The position numbers and the translations under genes are program-made. The notes beneath the pieces are model-generated. The model did no database searches. It was given only the letters and a program-made list of their open reading frames with translations, and was not told the origin of the DNA. From positions 62,001 to 126,000 of the forward strand of contig NZ_JBISCD010000040.1 of assembly GCF_044386045.1 (NCBI RefSeq): a DNA stretch of 64,000 nucleotides, in the 5' to 3' direction. Within the stretch, counting starts at the first letter, position 1, and the number at the start of each line of letters is the position of its first letter. Shown piece by piece: positions 17,252 to 25,745 of this stretch. The stretch comes from Thalassobellus sediminis (GTDB taxonomy: Bacteria; Bacteroidota; Bacteroidia; Flavobacteriales; Flavobacteriaceae).

Positions 17252-19894
17252 ATGAGAAAAACAGCAATAATAGTCGTCTTTATATTTGGATGTATCCTTC
17301 AAGGATTTTCGCAAAAATATCCTTATCAAAATGAAAAATTACCTGTAGAAGATCGCTTAACAGATTTGTTGAGCAGAATGAGTTTAGAAGAAAAAGTCCG
17401 CCAAATGGATATGTACAAAGGCGAGTTTTTTAAAGAAGGTGAAGACTTTTCAAAAAGCAAAACAAAAAACAAAATTGGCGATTTAGGCGTTGGTGCGATA
17501 CATGATATTTATCCACGTTCAGCGAAAATGATTAATGAACTTCAAAAAGATGTTATCAAAAATAATAGATGGGGTATTCCTGTATTAATCATGTGTGAAA
17601 TGCTTCATGGCTATTTAGATGAAGGAAGTACGGCGTTTCCAATGAATATTGGTTTAGGAGCGACTTGGGATACCGAATTGATGAAAAAAGTAGGTGGCGT
17701 TATAGGAGCAGAAGCCAGAGCACACGGTGTTCATTTTGGATTAGGACCTGTATTGGGGGTTGGTCGTGAACCACGTTGGGGACGAGTTGCTGAAACCTTT
17801 GGTGAAGATGTGTATTTGGCAGGAGAACTCGGTTTGGCGATGGTCAATGGAATGCAAGGAGATACTTTAGCATCAGACCGATCTATTATTGCAGAACCAA
17901 AACATTTTGCGGTACATAGTTATCCACAAGCAGGTGGAAACTCATCACCCGTAATTGTTGGAGAACGTACAGCTCGTGAGGATTTTTTACCTTCTTTTGA
18001 AAAAGTATTTACCAAAGGAGGTGCTTTAGGAACGATGTGTGCCTATTCTGAATTAGACGGAATTCCGTGTGCAGCTAATCATTGGTTATTAACTGATGTA
18101 TTGCGAAAAGAATGGGGTTTTAAAGGTATTGTGGTTTCTGATTTAGGTGCCATTAAATATATACAAACCACACATTATGCTGCGGATTCCCCAAAAGAAA
18201 GTATTCGTCAAGCAGTTTCAGCAGGTGTTGATATGCAGTTTTATGATTTCTCAAATGAGTTTTGGCAAAAAACACTTATCGAACTTGTAAATGAAAGCAA
18301 ATTATCTATGACAGATATTGATAGAGCTGCTGGAGGAGTTTTACGATTAAAGTTTTTATTAGGCTTATTTGAAAACCCATATACAGCTAAAAACTTGATT
18401 GAAGAGCGTTTTCATTCAAAAGAAAATCAAGAGATTGTTTTAGAAGCGGGACGTAAATCCATCACTTTATTAAAAAATAAGAACAAATTATTGCCTTTAA
18501 GTAAAGACATTAAAACCATTGCGATAATTGGTCCAAATGCCAATGCATCACGTTTAGGAGGCTATTCGGTAAAAAACAAAGTAGCAACTACGGTTTTAGA
18601 GGGTATAAAAGAGGTTGTGGGTAAAAACACGAATGTCTTGTATGAAGAAGGTGTACCATTGATTGTAAAAGGTCAAATTATTCCATCAAAATATTTATTT
18701 ACGCCAGATGAATCTCAAAACGGATTAAAAGGCGAATACTTTAACAATAGAAAAATAGAAGGAAAACCAGCATTAACTCGTATTGATAAAAATTTACAAT
18801 TTGATTGGCCTTGGAATCCTGGAGCAGGTGTTAACGATGATAATTTTTCAATTCGTTGGACAGGTTTTATCAAATCTGATACGTCATTTGATGGTTGGAT
18901 TGGATTGAGTTCTGATGACGGCATTAGAATGTGGATTGATGACCAATTAGTGATTGATAATTGGAAAAAAGGCGCAACTAGTATTGTAACTGCACCAAAG
19001 AAAATTGAAGCTGGTAAAAAATATAAAGTCCGCATAGAAATGTGGGAAGGCGGTTGGGGTGCCAGAGCACACTTGCGTTGGAATTTGAAAAAAATCGACT
19101 TACAACCTGCTATTGCTATTGCTAAAAAAGCAGACGTAGCCGTTGTTGTTTTAGGAGAATCTAGAGAATTGGTAGAAGAAAATAGAGATGTTGCTACTTT
19201 AAAATTACACGGCATGCAACAAGAATTAATTCAAGCAATTCAGGCAACAGGAACACCTGTGGTTTGTGTCTTGTTAAACGGTCGTCCGTTAGCTGTTAAT
19301 TGGATTAATGAAAATATTTCTGCTATTTTAGAAGGTTGGTTCCCTGGGGAAGCAGGAGGAAAAGCTGTAGCTGATGTATTATTTGGTGATTACAATCCAG
19401 GAGGAAAAAATCCAATTACCTTTCCTAAATCTGTTGGACAATTGCCAATTTATTACAATCAAAAACCATCTGCTATTCATAGATATGTAAGTGAAAGTGA
19501 AAACCCATTATATACTTTTGGTTACGGATTAAGTTATACCTCTTTTGAATATTCAAATTTACAATTGAGTGCTAATAAAATCAAAAAAGATGGCAGTTTA
19601 ACCGTTACTGTTGATGTGAAAAACACTGGAGATTATGATGGTGATGAGGTGGTGCAATTGTATATAAACGATATTTACAGTAGCGTAACAACTCCAAGAA
19701 AAACATTAAAAGGTTTTGAACGTGTATTCATCAAAAAAGGAGAAACTAAAAACATCTCATTTAAATTAACATCAGACGAATTGGCTATTTGGAATCGTGA
19801 GATGAAAAATGTTGTAGAACCTGGAGATTTTGAAGTAATGGTTGGGGGGAATTCTTTTGATTTATTAAAAGTAAAATTTGTGGTTTTAAAATAA
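17252..19894 (+). CDS. GH3 beta-glycosidase with inserted PA14 domain
   Basis: This 880-residue exported protein has a signal ending QGFSQ. The GH3 TIM barrel (about 30-360) has the GPVLGVGREPRWGR stretch and the nucleophile Asp about residue 297 in GIVVSDLGAI. The alpha/beta sandwich is split by a PA14 domain (about 488-630, opening LKGEYFNNR and including GWIGLSSDDGIRMWID). A C-terminal Fn3-like domain carries NTGDYDGDEVVQLYI. GH3 includes beta-glucosidases, beta-xylosidases and N-acetylglucosaminidases. The residue after the nucleophile is Leu rather than the Trp common in beta-glucosidases. Given its neighbours, beta-1,2-xylosidase action on plant-type N-glycan is one possibility, but this is speculation. 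Confidence 0.93.
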   Translation: MRKTAIIVVFIFGCILQGFSQKYPYQNEKLPVEDRLTDLLSRMSLEEKVRQMDMYKGEFFKEGEDFSKSKTKNKIGDLGVGAIHDIYPRSAKMINELQKDVIKNNRWGIPVLIMCEMLHGYLDEGSTAFPMNIGLGATWDTELMKKVGGVIGAEARAHGVHFGLGPVLGVGREPRWGRVAETFGEDVYLAGELGLAMVNGMQGDTLASDRSIIAEPKHFAVHSYPQAGGNSSPVIVGERTAREDFLPSFEKVFTKGGALGTMCAYSELDGIPCAANHWLLTDVLRKEWGFKGIVVSDLGAIKYIQTTHYAADSPKESIRQAVSAGVDMQFYDFSNEFWQKTLIELVNESKLSMTDIDRAAGGVLRLKFLLGLFENPYTAKNLIEERFHSKENQEIVLEAGRKSITLLKNKNKLLPLSKDIKTIAIIGPNANASRLGGYSVKNKVATTVLEGIKEVVGKNTNVLYEEGVPLIVKGQIIPSKYLFTPDESQNGLKGEYFNNRKIEGKPALTRIDKNLQFDWPWNPGAGVNDDNFSIRWTGFIKSDTSFDGWIGLSSDDGIRMWIDDQLVIDNWKKGATSIVTAPKKIEAGKKYKVRIEMWEGGWGARAHLRWNLKKIDLQPAIAIAKKADVAVVVLGESRELVEENRDVATLKLHGMQQELIQAIQATGTPVVCVLLNGRPLAVNWINENISAILEGWFPGEAGGKAVADVLFGDYNPGGKNPITFPKSVGQLPIYYNQKPSAIHRYVSESENPLYTFGYGLSYTSFEYSNLQLSANKIKKDGSLTVTVDVKNTGDYDGDEVVQLYINDIYSSVTTPRKTLKGFERVFIKKGETKNISFKLTSDELAIWNREMKNVVEPGDFEVMVGGNSFDLLKVKFVVLK

Positions 19895-20282
19895 ATATTC
19901 TTTTAAAGTTACAACGAACTTAAACAAAATTTATTAATCTTATCTTTGCTATTAAAAAGCAACTAAACTTCACCAATAAGTCAAGTACTACATTATCAAA
20001 TAAGCTTTTATTGATCTATAAAATAGTATAATACGCTTATACAGTAGAAACTCCAATTATTTAATGGTTATTAAAAAGGACACGAATTATAATCTATAAC
20101 CAAGGCTTTTTTATTGATTTATTTTATAACATATATCAATAAAAATAACCAACACCTTTTCAAATTTGTTATTGGTCGAAATAATTCAAATGATAACACC
20201 TTAGATTTATAGATTTAACGTATTGTTAACTCAATAAAAATTTTTATTAAAACTAAAATTTATTAACTCAAAAACTAATTTT
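19895..20282 (+). promoter_or_regulatory. Long AT-rich leader before susC with candidate promoter -7 element
   Basis: This 388-base stretch separates the glycosidase run from susC and contains no plausible gene. TATCTTTG at 19941-19948 matches the Bacteroidota -7 consensus TAnnTTTG, but no clear TTG -33 element lies at the usual distance. If used, it would leave a leader of more than 300 bases. No rho-independent terminator is evident after the GH3 gene, so read-through into susC also remains possible. Confidence 0.35.
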
Positions 20283-23200
20283 ATGATTCAAAACGTACTA
20301 AAACTACTGTTTGTATTTTGCATGTTTAGCTTTCAGACAGCTAAAGCACAAACTACAGTAACAGGAACAATTACAGATGCTTCTAGCGGTATTCCTCTGC
20401 CTGGTGCAAGTGTTGTTGTTAAAGGAACAACTAATGGTGTTTCATCAGATTTTGATGGAAATTATAGTATTGATGTTTCAGGGTCGTCTGCAACATTAGT
20501 GGTTTCTTATGTTGGGTATGCAACAAAAGAAGTTGCTTACACAGGAACGACTAATTTAAATATATCTTTATCGGAAGATGCTGAACAATTAAATGAAGTC
20601 GTTGTAACTGCATTAGGTATTAAAAGAGATAAAAAATCTTTAACCTATTCTGCTCAAACAGTTTCTACTGATGAACTTTCCGAAGCAAGATCACTTAACG
20701 TAGCTAACTCACTTTCAGGTAAAGTAGCAGGTTTAAACTTCTCTACTTCAGGTAGTGGTGTTGGTGCATCATCAAGAATTACACTTCGTGGTAATAGATC
20801 GCTTACTGGAAATAACCAACCGTTATATGTAATAGATGGTGTTCCTATGGATAATACAGTATCAACTCCAACAACAGATATTGGCGGTTTTACTGGTTTT
20901 GACGGTATTTCTAATATTAATCCAGATGATATTGAATCTCTATCTGTATTAAAAGGACCTTCAGCTGCTGCTCTATATGGGTCAAGAGCTAGTAACGGTG
21001 TTATTATTATAACAACAAAAACAGGATCTAATTCTGAAAAAGCACGAATTTCTGTCTCTTCTAATTTTATGACATCTAGTGCATATGATTTATTAAACCT
21101 TCAAAATGAGTATGGACAAGGTAATGGAGGCGATTACAACTCTTCATCTCAAACATCATGGGGACCTGCAATGACAGGTCAATCTGTTGATGCTTGGCAA
21201 TTAGACCATAATCCAAATTATTCAGGACCCGCTACCTATGCACTTAACCCACAACCAAACAATGCCATGGATTTTTTTAAATCTGGATACAATTGGGCAA
21301 ATAGTTTATCTGCTTCTATGGGAACGGATAAAATTCAAGGATACTTTTCTTATACAAACACTCAGGCAGAAGGTATCGTTGAAGGTAACAAATTAGAAAG
21401 ACATAATGTAAACTTACGTTTAACAAGTAATTTAACAGATAAATTAAAATTAGATGTAAAAACAAACTTTATTTCTCAGGAAATAAATAATCCCGTTGCG
21501 GCAGGAGAAGGTCAAATAGGTCAGGCGGTTTATACAATGCCAAGGAGTTTACCTTCCAGTCAATATAAAGATTATCAATATATTGATGATGCAGGTCAAA
21601 TAAGGTACAACTATCCTGATGCAAATTCTTTGAGTACTACTTTAAATCCATCTTGGCTAGCAAATAGAAATTTAAGTACAGATGAAAGAAACAGAATTAT
21701 TAGCTTTGCTTCTTTAACTTACGATTTTACAAATGAATTAAGTTTAATGGTAAGAACAGGTTTAGATCAAGCCACTAATAAAAACACTTCAAGTCGTTAT
21801 GCTGCTCAAGCCGTTATTAATAACGATGTTGGAGCTTATAATGAAACCTTTGGAGATAATACAGAAATTAACTCTGATTTCTTATTAACTTATAATAAAG
21901 ATTTGGGTGATTTTAAATTAAACATAAATGCTGGTGGTAATGCTTTATACCAAAAGCGTACAGGTATTAGTAGTGGAGGGCCGCTTACAAGAAGAAATTA
22001 CTTTTCGTTAAACAACCTTTCTCAAAATACAGTATCACCTATATTCAGAGAAAAGAAAATCAATTCTTTATATGGTTCAGCTCAACTTGGATATAAAGAT
22101 TACCTGTTTTTAGATGTTACTGCACGTAATGATTGGTCTTCAACTCTACCTGAAGCAGATAGATCTTTCTTCTATCCTTCAATTGGTATATCTAGTGTAA
22201 TTACAGATATGTTTAACATAGAATCTGATATTCTATCTTATTTAAAGGTAAGAGGTTCTTATGCACAAGTAGGTAATGATACTGAGCCGTATCTTTTGGC
22301 AAATAGATTAGGTTTCTATGGTTTTAACGGAGGTGTTGTTCAGGCTTCAACGTTATTAAATAACCCTAATCTTAAACCTGAAATTTCAAGTTCTACTGAA
22401 TTTGGTTTTAATTCACGTCTTTTTAAGAACAAAATTAGCTTAGATTTTACTTGGTTTAAAACTAATACTGTAGATCAAATTTTCACAATCAATGTGCCTC
22501 AAACTTCTGGATTCTCTAATCAAGTAGTAAATGGTGGAGAAATAGAAAACAAAGGTGTCGAGATTGTTTTAAATGCAAATATTGTTAATACTACAGATTT
22601 CTCTTGGGATGCAACAGCAAACTTTGCAACTTATAGAACAAAAGTAATTAGTATCTTAGAAGATAGAGATGAATTAAACTTAGCAACTGGATCTGAAAGA
22701 TTAGCACAATCTATTGTGAAAAAAGGAGGTGAATTTGGAGACTTATATATAAGAGGTTTTGAACGTACAGATGATGGACAAATTATTGTTGATGGTACAA
22801 GTGGTTTACCTGTATTCACATCAGGATTTGATGTTTTAGCTGGTAATTATAATCCAGATTGGACAGCTGGTTTAAGCAACCGATTCAGATATAAAGATTT
22901 TACACTTAGTTTCCTTATTGATTTTCGTATAGGTGGTGAGGTTGTTTCATATTCACAAGCAAGAATGGCAGGTGTTGGTACAAGTGATATTACTTTAGCT
23001 GGTAGAGATGGTTTTGTTGTTGATGGTGTAGTAGACGATGGTAGTGGATCATTTACAGCAAATACAACATCAATTACAGCAGAAGATTATTGGTCGCAAG
23101 TAGCTAGTAGAGATCCAAGATCTGCAGAAGATTTTGTTTTTGATGCAACAAATATTAGATTAAGAGAATTAGTTTTTGGTTATTCTTTACCTCGTAAATT

Positions 23201-23387
23201 TTTAAATAAAACACCATTTACAGGTGTAAACTTTTCAATAGTTGGTAGAAACTTATTTTTTATAACTAATAAGGCTAAATACTTTGATCCAGAAGCAAGT
23301 GTAGGTGTTGGAAACTTACAAGGGATAGAATCTTTTAATATTCCAACGACTAGAGACTTTGGATTTAATGTAAAGTTCAACTTTTAA
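20283..23387 (+). CDS. SusC-like TonB-dependent outer-membrane transporter
   Basis: This 1034-residue protein has a signal peptide ending TAKAQ. It continues with a CarboxypepD_reg-like domain (about 25-105, VTGTITDASSGIPLPGASV), a TonB plug (about 110-225 with the typical PLYVIDGVPMDN and SAAALYGSRASNGVIIITTK) and a beta-barrel ending in a terminal Phe. There is no STN domain, so it transports but probably does not signal through a sigma/anti-sigma pair. It imports oligosaccharides into the periplasm using TonB energy. It is paired with a SusD gene 10 bases downstream. Its substrate is inferred from the glycosidase genes immediately upstream on the same strand. Confidence 0.96.
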   Translation: MIQNVLKLLFVFCMFSFQTAKAQTTVTGTITDASSGIPLPGASVVVKGTTNGVSSDFDGNYSIDVSGSSATLVVSYVGYATKEVAYTGTTNLNISLSEDAEQLNEVVVTALGIKRDKKSLTYSAQTVSTDELSEARSLNVANSLSGKVAGLNFSTSGSGVGASSRITLRGNRSLTGNNQPLYVIDGVPMDNTVSTPTTDIGGFTGFDGISNINPDDIESLSVLKGPSAAALYGSRASNGVIIITTKTGSNSEKARISVSSNFMTSSAYDLLNLQNEYGQGNGGDYNSSSQTSWGPAMTGQSVDAWQLDHNPNYSGPATYALNPQPNNAMDFFKSGYNWANSLSASMGTDKIQGYFSYTNTQAEGIVEGNKLERHNVNLRLTSNLTDKLKLDVKTNFISQEINNPVAAGEGQIGQAVYTMPRSLPSSQYKDYQYIDDAGQIRYNYPDANSLSTTLNPSWLANRNLSTDERNRIISFASLTYDFTNELSLMVRTGLDQATNKNTSSRYAAQAVINNDVGAYNETFGDNTEINSDFLLTYNKDLGDFKLNINAGGNALYQKRTGISSGGPLTRRNYFSLNNLSQNTVSPIFREKKINSLYGSAQLGYKDYLFLDVTARNDWSSTLPEADRSFFYPSIGISSVITDMFNIESDILSYLKVRGSYAQVGNDTEPYLLANRLGFYGFNGGVVQASTLLNNPNLKPEISSSTEFGFNSRLFKNKISLDFTWFKTNTVDQIFTINVPQTSGFSNQVVNGGEIENKGVEIVLNANIVNTTDFSWDATANFATYRTKVISILEDRDELNLATGSERLAQSIVKKGGEFGDLYIRGFERTDDGQIIVDGTSGLPVFTSGFDVLAGNYNPDWTAGLSNRFRYKDFTLSFLIDFRIGGEVVSYSQARMAGVGTSDITLAGRDGFVVDGVVDDGSGSFTANTTSITAEDYWSQVASRDPRSAEDFVFDATNIRLRELVFGYSLPRKFLNKTPFTGVNFSIVGRNLFFITNKAKYFDPEASVGVGNLQGIESFNIPTTRDFGFNVKFNF

Positions 23388-23397
23388 AAAAAAAATT

Positions 23398-24987
23398 ATG
23401 AAAAAAAATATAATTAGATTATTTGCAGTAGCTATGTTGTTTCAAATAACTGCATGTACTTCAGATTTCAATGAAATTAATAGTGATCCAAACTCTCTGA
23501 CATCAGATCAATTAGATGGAACGCTTGCTGGACCAACATTTGCAAATGCCTTGTATAAAGGAACAGGAAATGCGTCTTGGAGTCTTCCAGGTGATGATTA
23601 TGGAACTTATGGACTTGCAACCTCATTGCATTCAACAGTTTTTGCACACTATATGACACCAGGTTGGGCGGCACAAACTGATGCTAATGGTATCAACGAT
23701 GGATGGAGAAGTAGAGGTTGGTTAAGATTTTATACCATAGCAGTACCATCTTTATTGAATACTTATAAAGCTACAGAAGGAAATGCAGAAGCAACTGCAA
23801 TTACAGATATATGGAAAGTTTATATGTTTCATAGGTTCACCGACCATTGGGGACCAGTACCATATACAGACGCAGGAAAAGGTGGTTCGACTGTAGCGTA
23901 TGATTCTCAAGAATCAATGTACGCAGATTTTTTCAATCTTTTAGAAGCTGCTAATACAACCTTATCTTCTTCTTCAAAATCAACAGTAGCCGTTTTTGGA
24001 GATTATGATGAAATATATGGTGGAGATGTTGAGAAATGGAGAAAATTTGCTAATTCACTTAGATTACGTTTAGCTTTAAGAGTTTCTGATGTAGATGCTT
24101 CTACTGCTAAAACACATGCTGAAGCAGCTGTAGCGGCTGGTATAATGGAATCAAACGATGACAGTGCTTATTTCCATGTAACTTCAGATACGTATAACAA
24201 CTTTGTAGATATCGCAAAATATTGGGGGTTCTATATGACAGCATCAATGGAAAGTATACTTAAGGGTTATAATGACCCTAGAATGCGTGAATGGTTTGCT
24301 CCAATGTCTAGTGCAGCAGAGCCTCCTGTAGGAGAGGCTTACCCTATAGAAGATTATGTTGGTCTTCCTAATGGAGGTGGTGCATCACTAGATAGAACAG
24401 GTGGTAATTTAAGTTTAACTAACCAAGAAACTACTTTTTCTGATGCAGCAACAAAAGATATAGAAGTTATGATGACTTCAGAATCTTATTTTAACCGTGC
24501 AGAAGGTGTTTTAAAAGGTTGGAATATGTCTGGAACAGCAAAAACACTTTATGAAGATGGTATAAAAATGTCTATGAATCAATGGGGAATAACTGATAGT
24601 GCAGCTATTGATACATATATTGCAGGAACTACATCTGGAGCAGTTCCAGTTCGTGGCAGTGATTATTCAGATTCAACTCCTCCAGTAGATGTACCTGTAT
24701 CTTGGGCTGGAACTGAAGCTGAACAATTAAAACAAATAGCTGTTCAAAAGTATTTAGGTCTTTTTCCTGAATCTTGGGAAGCTTGGGCTGATTTACGTAG
24801 AACAGATGCTGATATTTTATACCCATTAATAACAACAGAAGATCCAACAATTGGTTTTGGTGTAATGAAGCGTATCACATATCTTCCTAATTCATATAGC
24901 ACTAATGAAGAAGGAGTAACACAAGGAATATCTCAACTAGGAGGTGCTGATAAAGGAGATACTAATCTTTGGTGGGATGTAAATTAA
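23398..24987 (+). CDS. SusD-like nutrient-binding outer-membrane lipoprotein (SusD/RagB, SusD-like_2 type)
   Basis: The 529-residue protein has a lipoprotein signal ending QITACTSDFNEINSDPN. The FNEINSDPN opening is characteristic of the SusD-like_2 branch rather than classical SusD. It acts as the lid over its SusC partner and captures glycan at the cell surface. TPR-like helical content is expected in the N-terminal half. Conserved late features include FPESWEAWADLRRT, seen in this branch near residue 460. It is encoded 10 bases after susC and followed by a strong terminator, so susCD is the end of its transcription unit. Confidence 0.94.
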   Translation: MKKNIIRLFAVAMLFQITACTSDFNEINSDPNSLTSDQLDGTLAGPTFANALYKGTGNASWSLPGDDYGTYGLATSLHSTVFAHYMTPGWAAQTDANGINDGWRSRGWLRFYTIAVPSLLNTYKATEGNAEATAITDIWKVYMFHRFTDHWGPVPYTDAGKGGSTVAYDSQESMYADFFNLLEAANTTLSSSSKSTVAVFGDYDEIYGGDVEKWRKFANSLRLRLALRVSDVDASTAKTHAEAAVAAGIMESNDDSAYFHVTSDTYNNFVDIAKYWGFYMTASMESILKGYNDPRMREWFAPMSSAAEPPVGEAYPIEDYVGLPNGGGASLDRTGGNLSLTNQETTFSDAATKDIEVMMTSESYFNRAEGVLKGWNMSGTAKTLYEDGIKMSMNQWGITDSAAIDTYIAGTTSGAVPVRGSDYSDSTPPVDVPVSWAGTEAEQLKQIAVQKYLGLFPESWEAWADLRRTDADILYPLITTEDPTIGFGVMKRITYLPNSYSTNEEGVTQGISQLGGADKGDTNLWWDVN

Positions 24988-25034
24988 GTACAGATAAAAC
25001 TCTATTAAAGAGTTAAAAATATTAGTTTAATTTT

Positions 25035-25080
25035 AAAAAAGGAGGGGTTTCAAAAGAAATCACTCCTTTTCGTTTTTTAT
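25035..25080 (+). terminator. Rho-independent terminator after susD
   Basis: The outer stem AAAAGGAG pairs with CTCCTTTT. An inner GGTTTC/GAAATC stem closes on an AAAA loop, and a T-rich tail follows. It lies 50-90 bases after the SusD stop codon and marks the end of region 1. Confidence 0.85.
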
Positions 25081-25236
25081 TAGTAATGCAAATTATTTCT
25101 GCTTTATCCTTGGTCTTTATTCAAATGTTGTCTGTCGAAATAGTTTAGTTTTTCCTTATGTTTTTCTTTTTTTTATTGTGAATAAAAATTGAAAAGAAGT
25201 TTGTTTTCAATAATGTTTAGATTAGTTACTTTTTCT

Positions 25237-25268
25237 AAAAGAAGAACTGAACTTTCAGTTCTTCTTTT
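25237..25268 (+). terminator. Perfect 14-bp hairpin, terminator-like
   Basis: AAAAGAAGAACTGA (25237-25250) pairs perfectly with TCAGTTCTTCTTTT (25255-25268) around the loop ACTT. It could be a second terminator for susCD or could end transcription in either orientation. It sits 42 bases before the small unknown gene. The rest of 24988-25309 shows no gene. Confidence 0.55.
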
Positions 25269-25309
25269 ACTTTAATTTACGTTAGTAAATAATTGGTCAT
25301 ATAGAAAAT

Positions 25310-25621
25310 ATGGATTTTAAAGATGATATAGTATATTCAAAACCTTATTATAAATTGGTTAAGATAGAATTGATAGAAACTATCGATATTTATTTTAAGT
25401 TTATTAATTGGGTTTCAGGAGAATTTGATTTATTTCTTCAAGATGAGTCTGAAGGATTAAAAGTACATTACCCTAACGGGTGGCTCAGTATTAAATACAT
25501 TAATAAATATAAAACAGATAACAACCTTCAAATTACCATAATGGGTAAATCTAAAGATATTTGTGAAAAAATAAATATTCAATTAGATTCAATTTATAAT
25601 CAAATAAACAAAAACATATAG
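25310..25621 (+). CDS. Small protein of unknown function
   Basis: This is a 103-residue open frame beginning MDFKDDIVYSKPYYKLV, with no signal peptide or transmembrane segment. It is rich in Lys, Ile and Asp and reads like a compact alpha/beta protein: a strand-rich middle near FDLFLQDESEGLKVHYPNG and a C-terminal helix with ICEKINIQLDSIYNQI. I recognise no family. It is isolated: a strong hairpin lies upstream and an AT-rich spacer with an inverted repeat lies downstream, before the sugar transporter. Codon use is similar to the neighbours, so it is likely real, but expression is unproven. Confidence 0.5.
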   Translation: MDFKDDIVYSKPYYKLVKIELIETIDIYFKFINWVSGEFDLFLQDESEGLKVHYPNGWLSIKYINKYKTDNNLQITIMGKSKDICEKINIQLDSIYNQINKNI

Positions 25622-25625
25622 ATGC

Positions 25626-25640
25626 AATCAATAATTGATT
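25626..25640. promoter_or_regulatory. Short inverted repeat upstream of the FucP-type transporter
   Basis: AATCAAT and ATTGATT flank a single A in the 124-base spacer before the MFS transporter. Another TTGAT motif follows about ten bases later. It could be an operator, but the surrounding sequence is so AT-rich that chance is a serious alternative. Confidence 0.2.
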
Positions 25641-25745
25641 TTTGATATATTGATTAATAATAAATTAGAAAAGTTTAAATTGCTTCATAATTACAAACAA
25701 AAATATTTCATTTCTATTTAAGATAGTTTTAAAAAGTTAATTCAT

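Noticed and set aside
18715..19215. 166-codon open frame on the minus strand
   Set aside because: It lies wholly inside the PA14 region of the GH3 gene, has no signal, motif or spacing support, and the + strand protein is clearly real.
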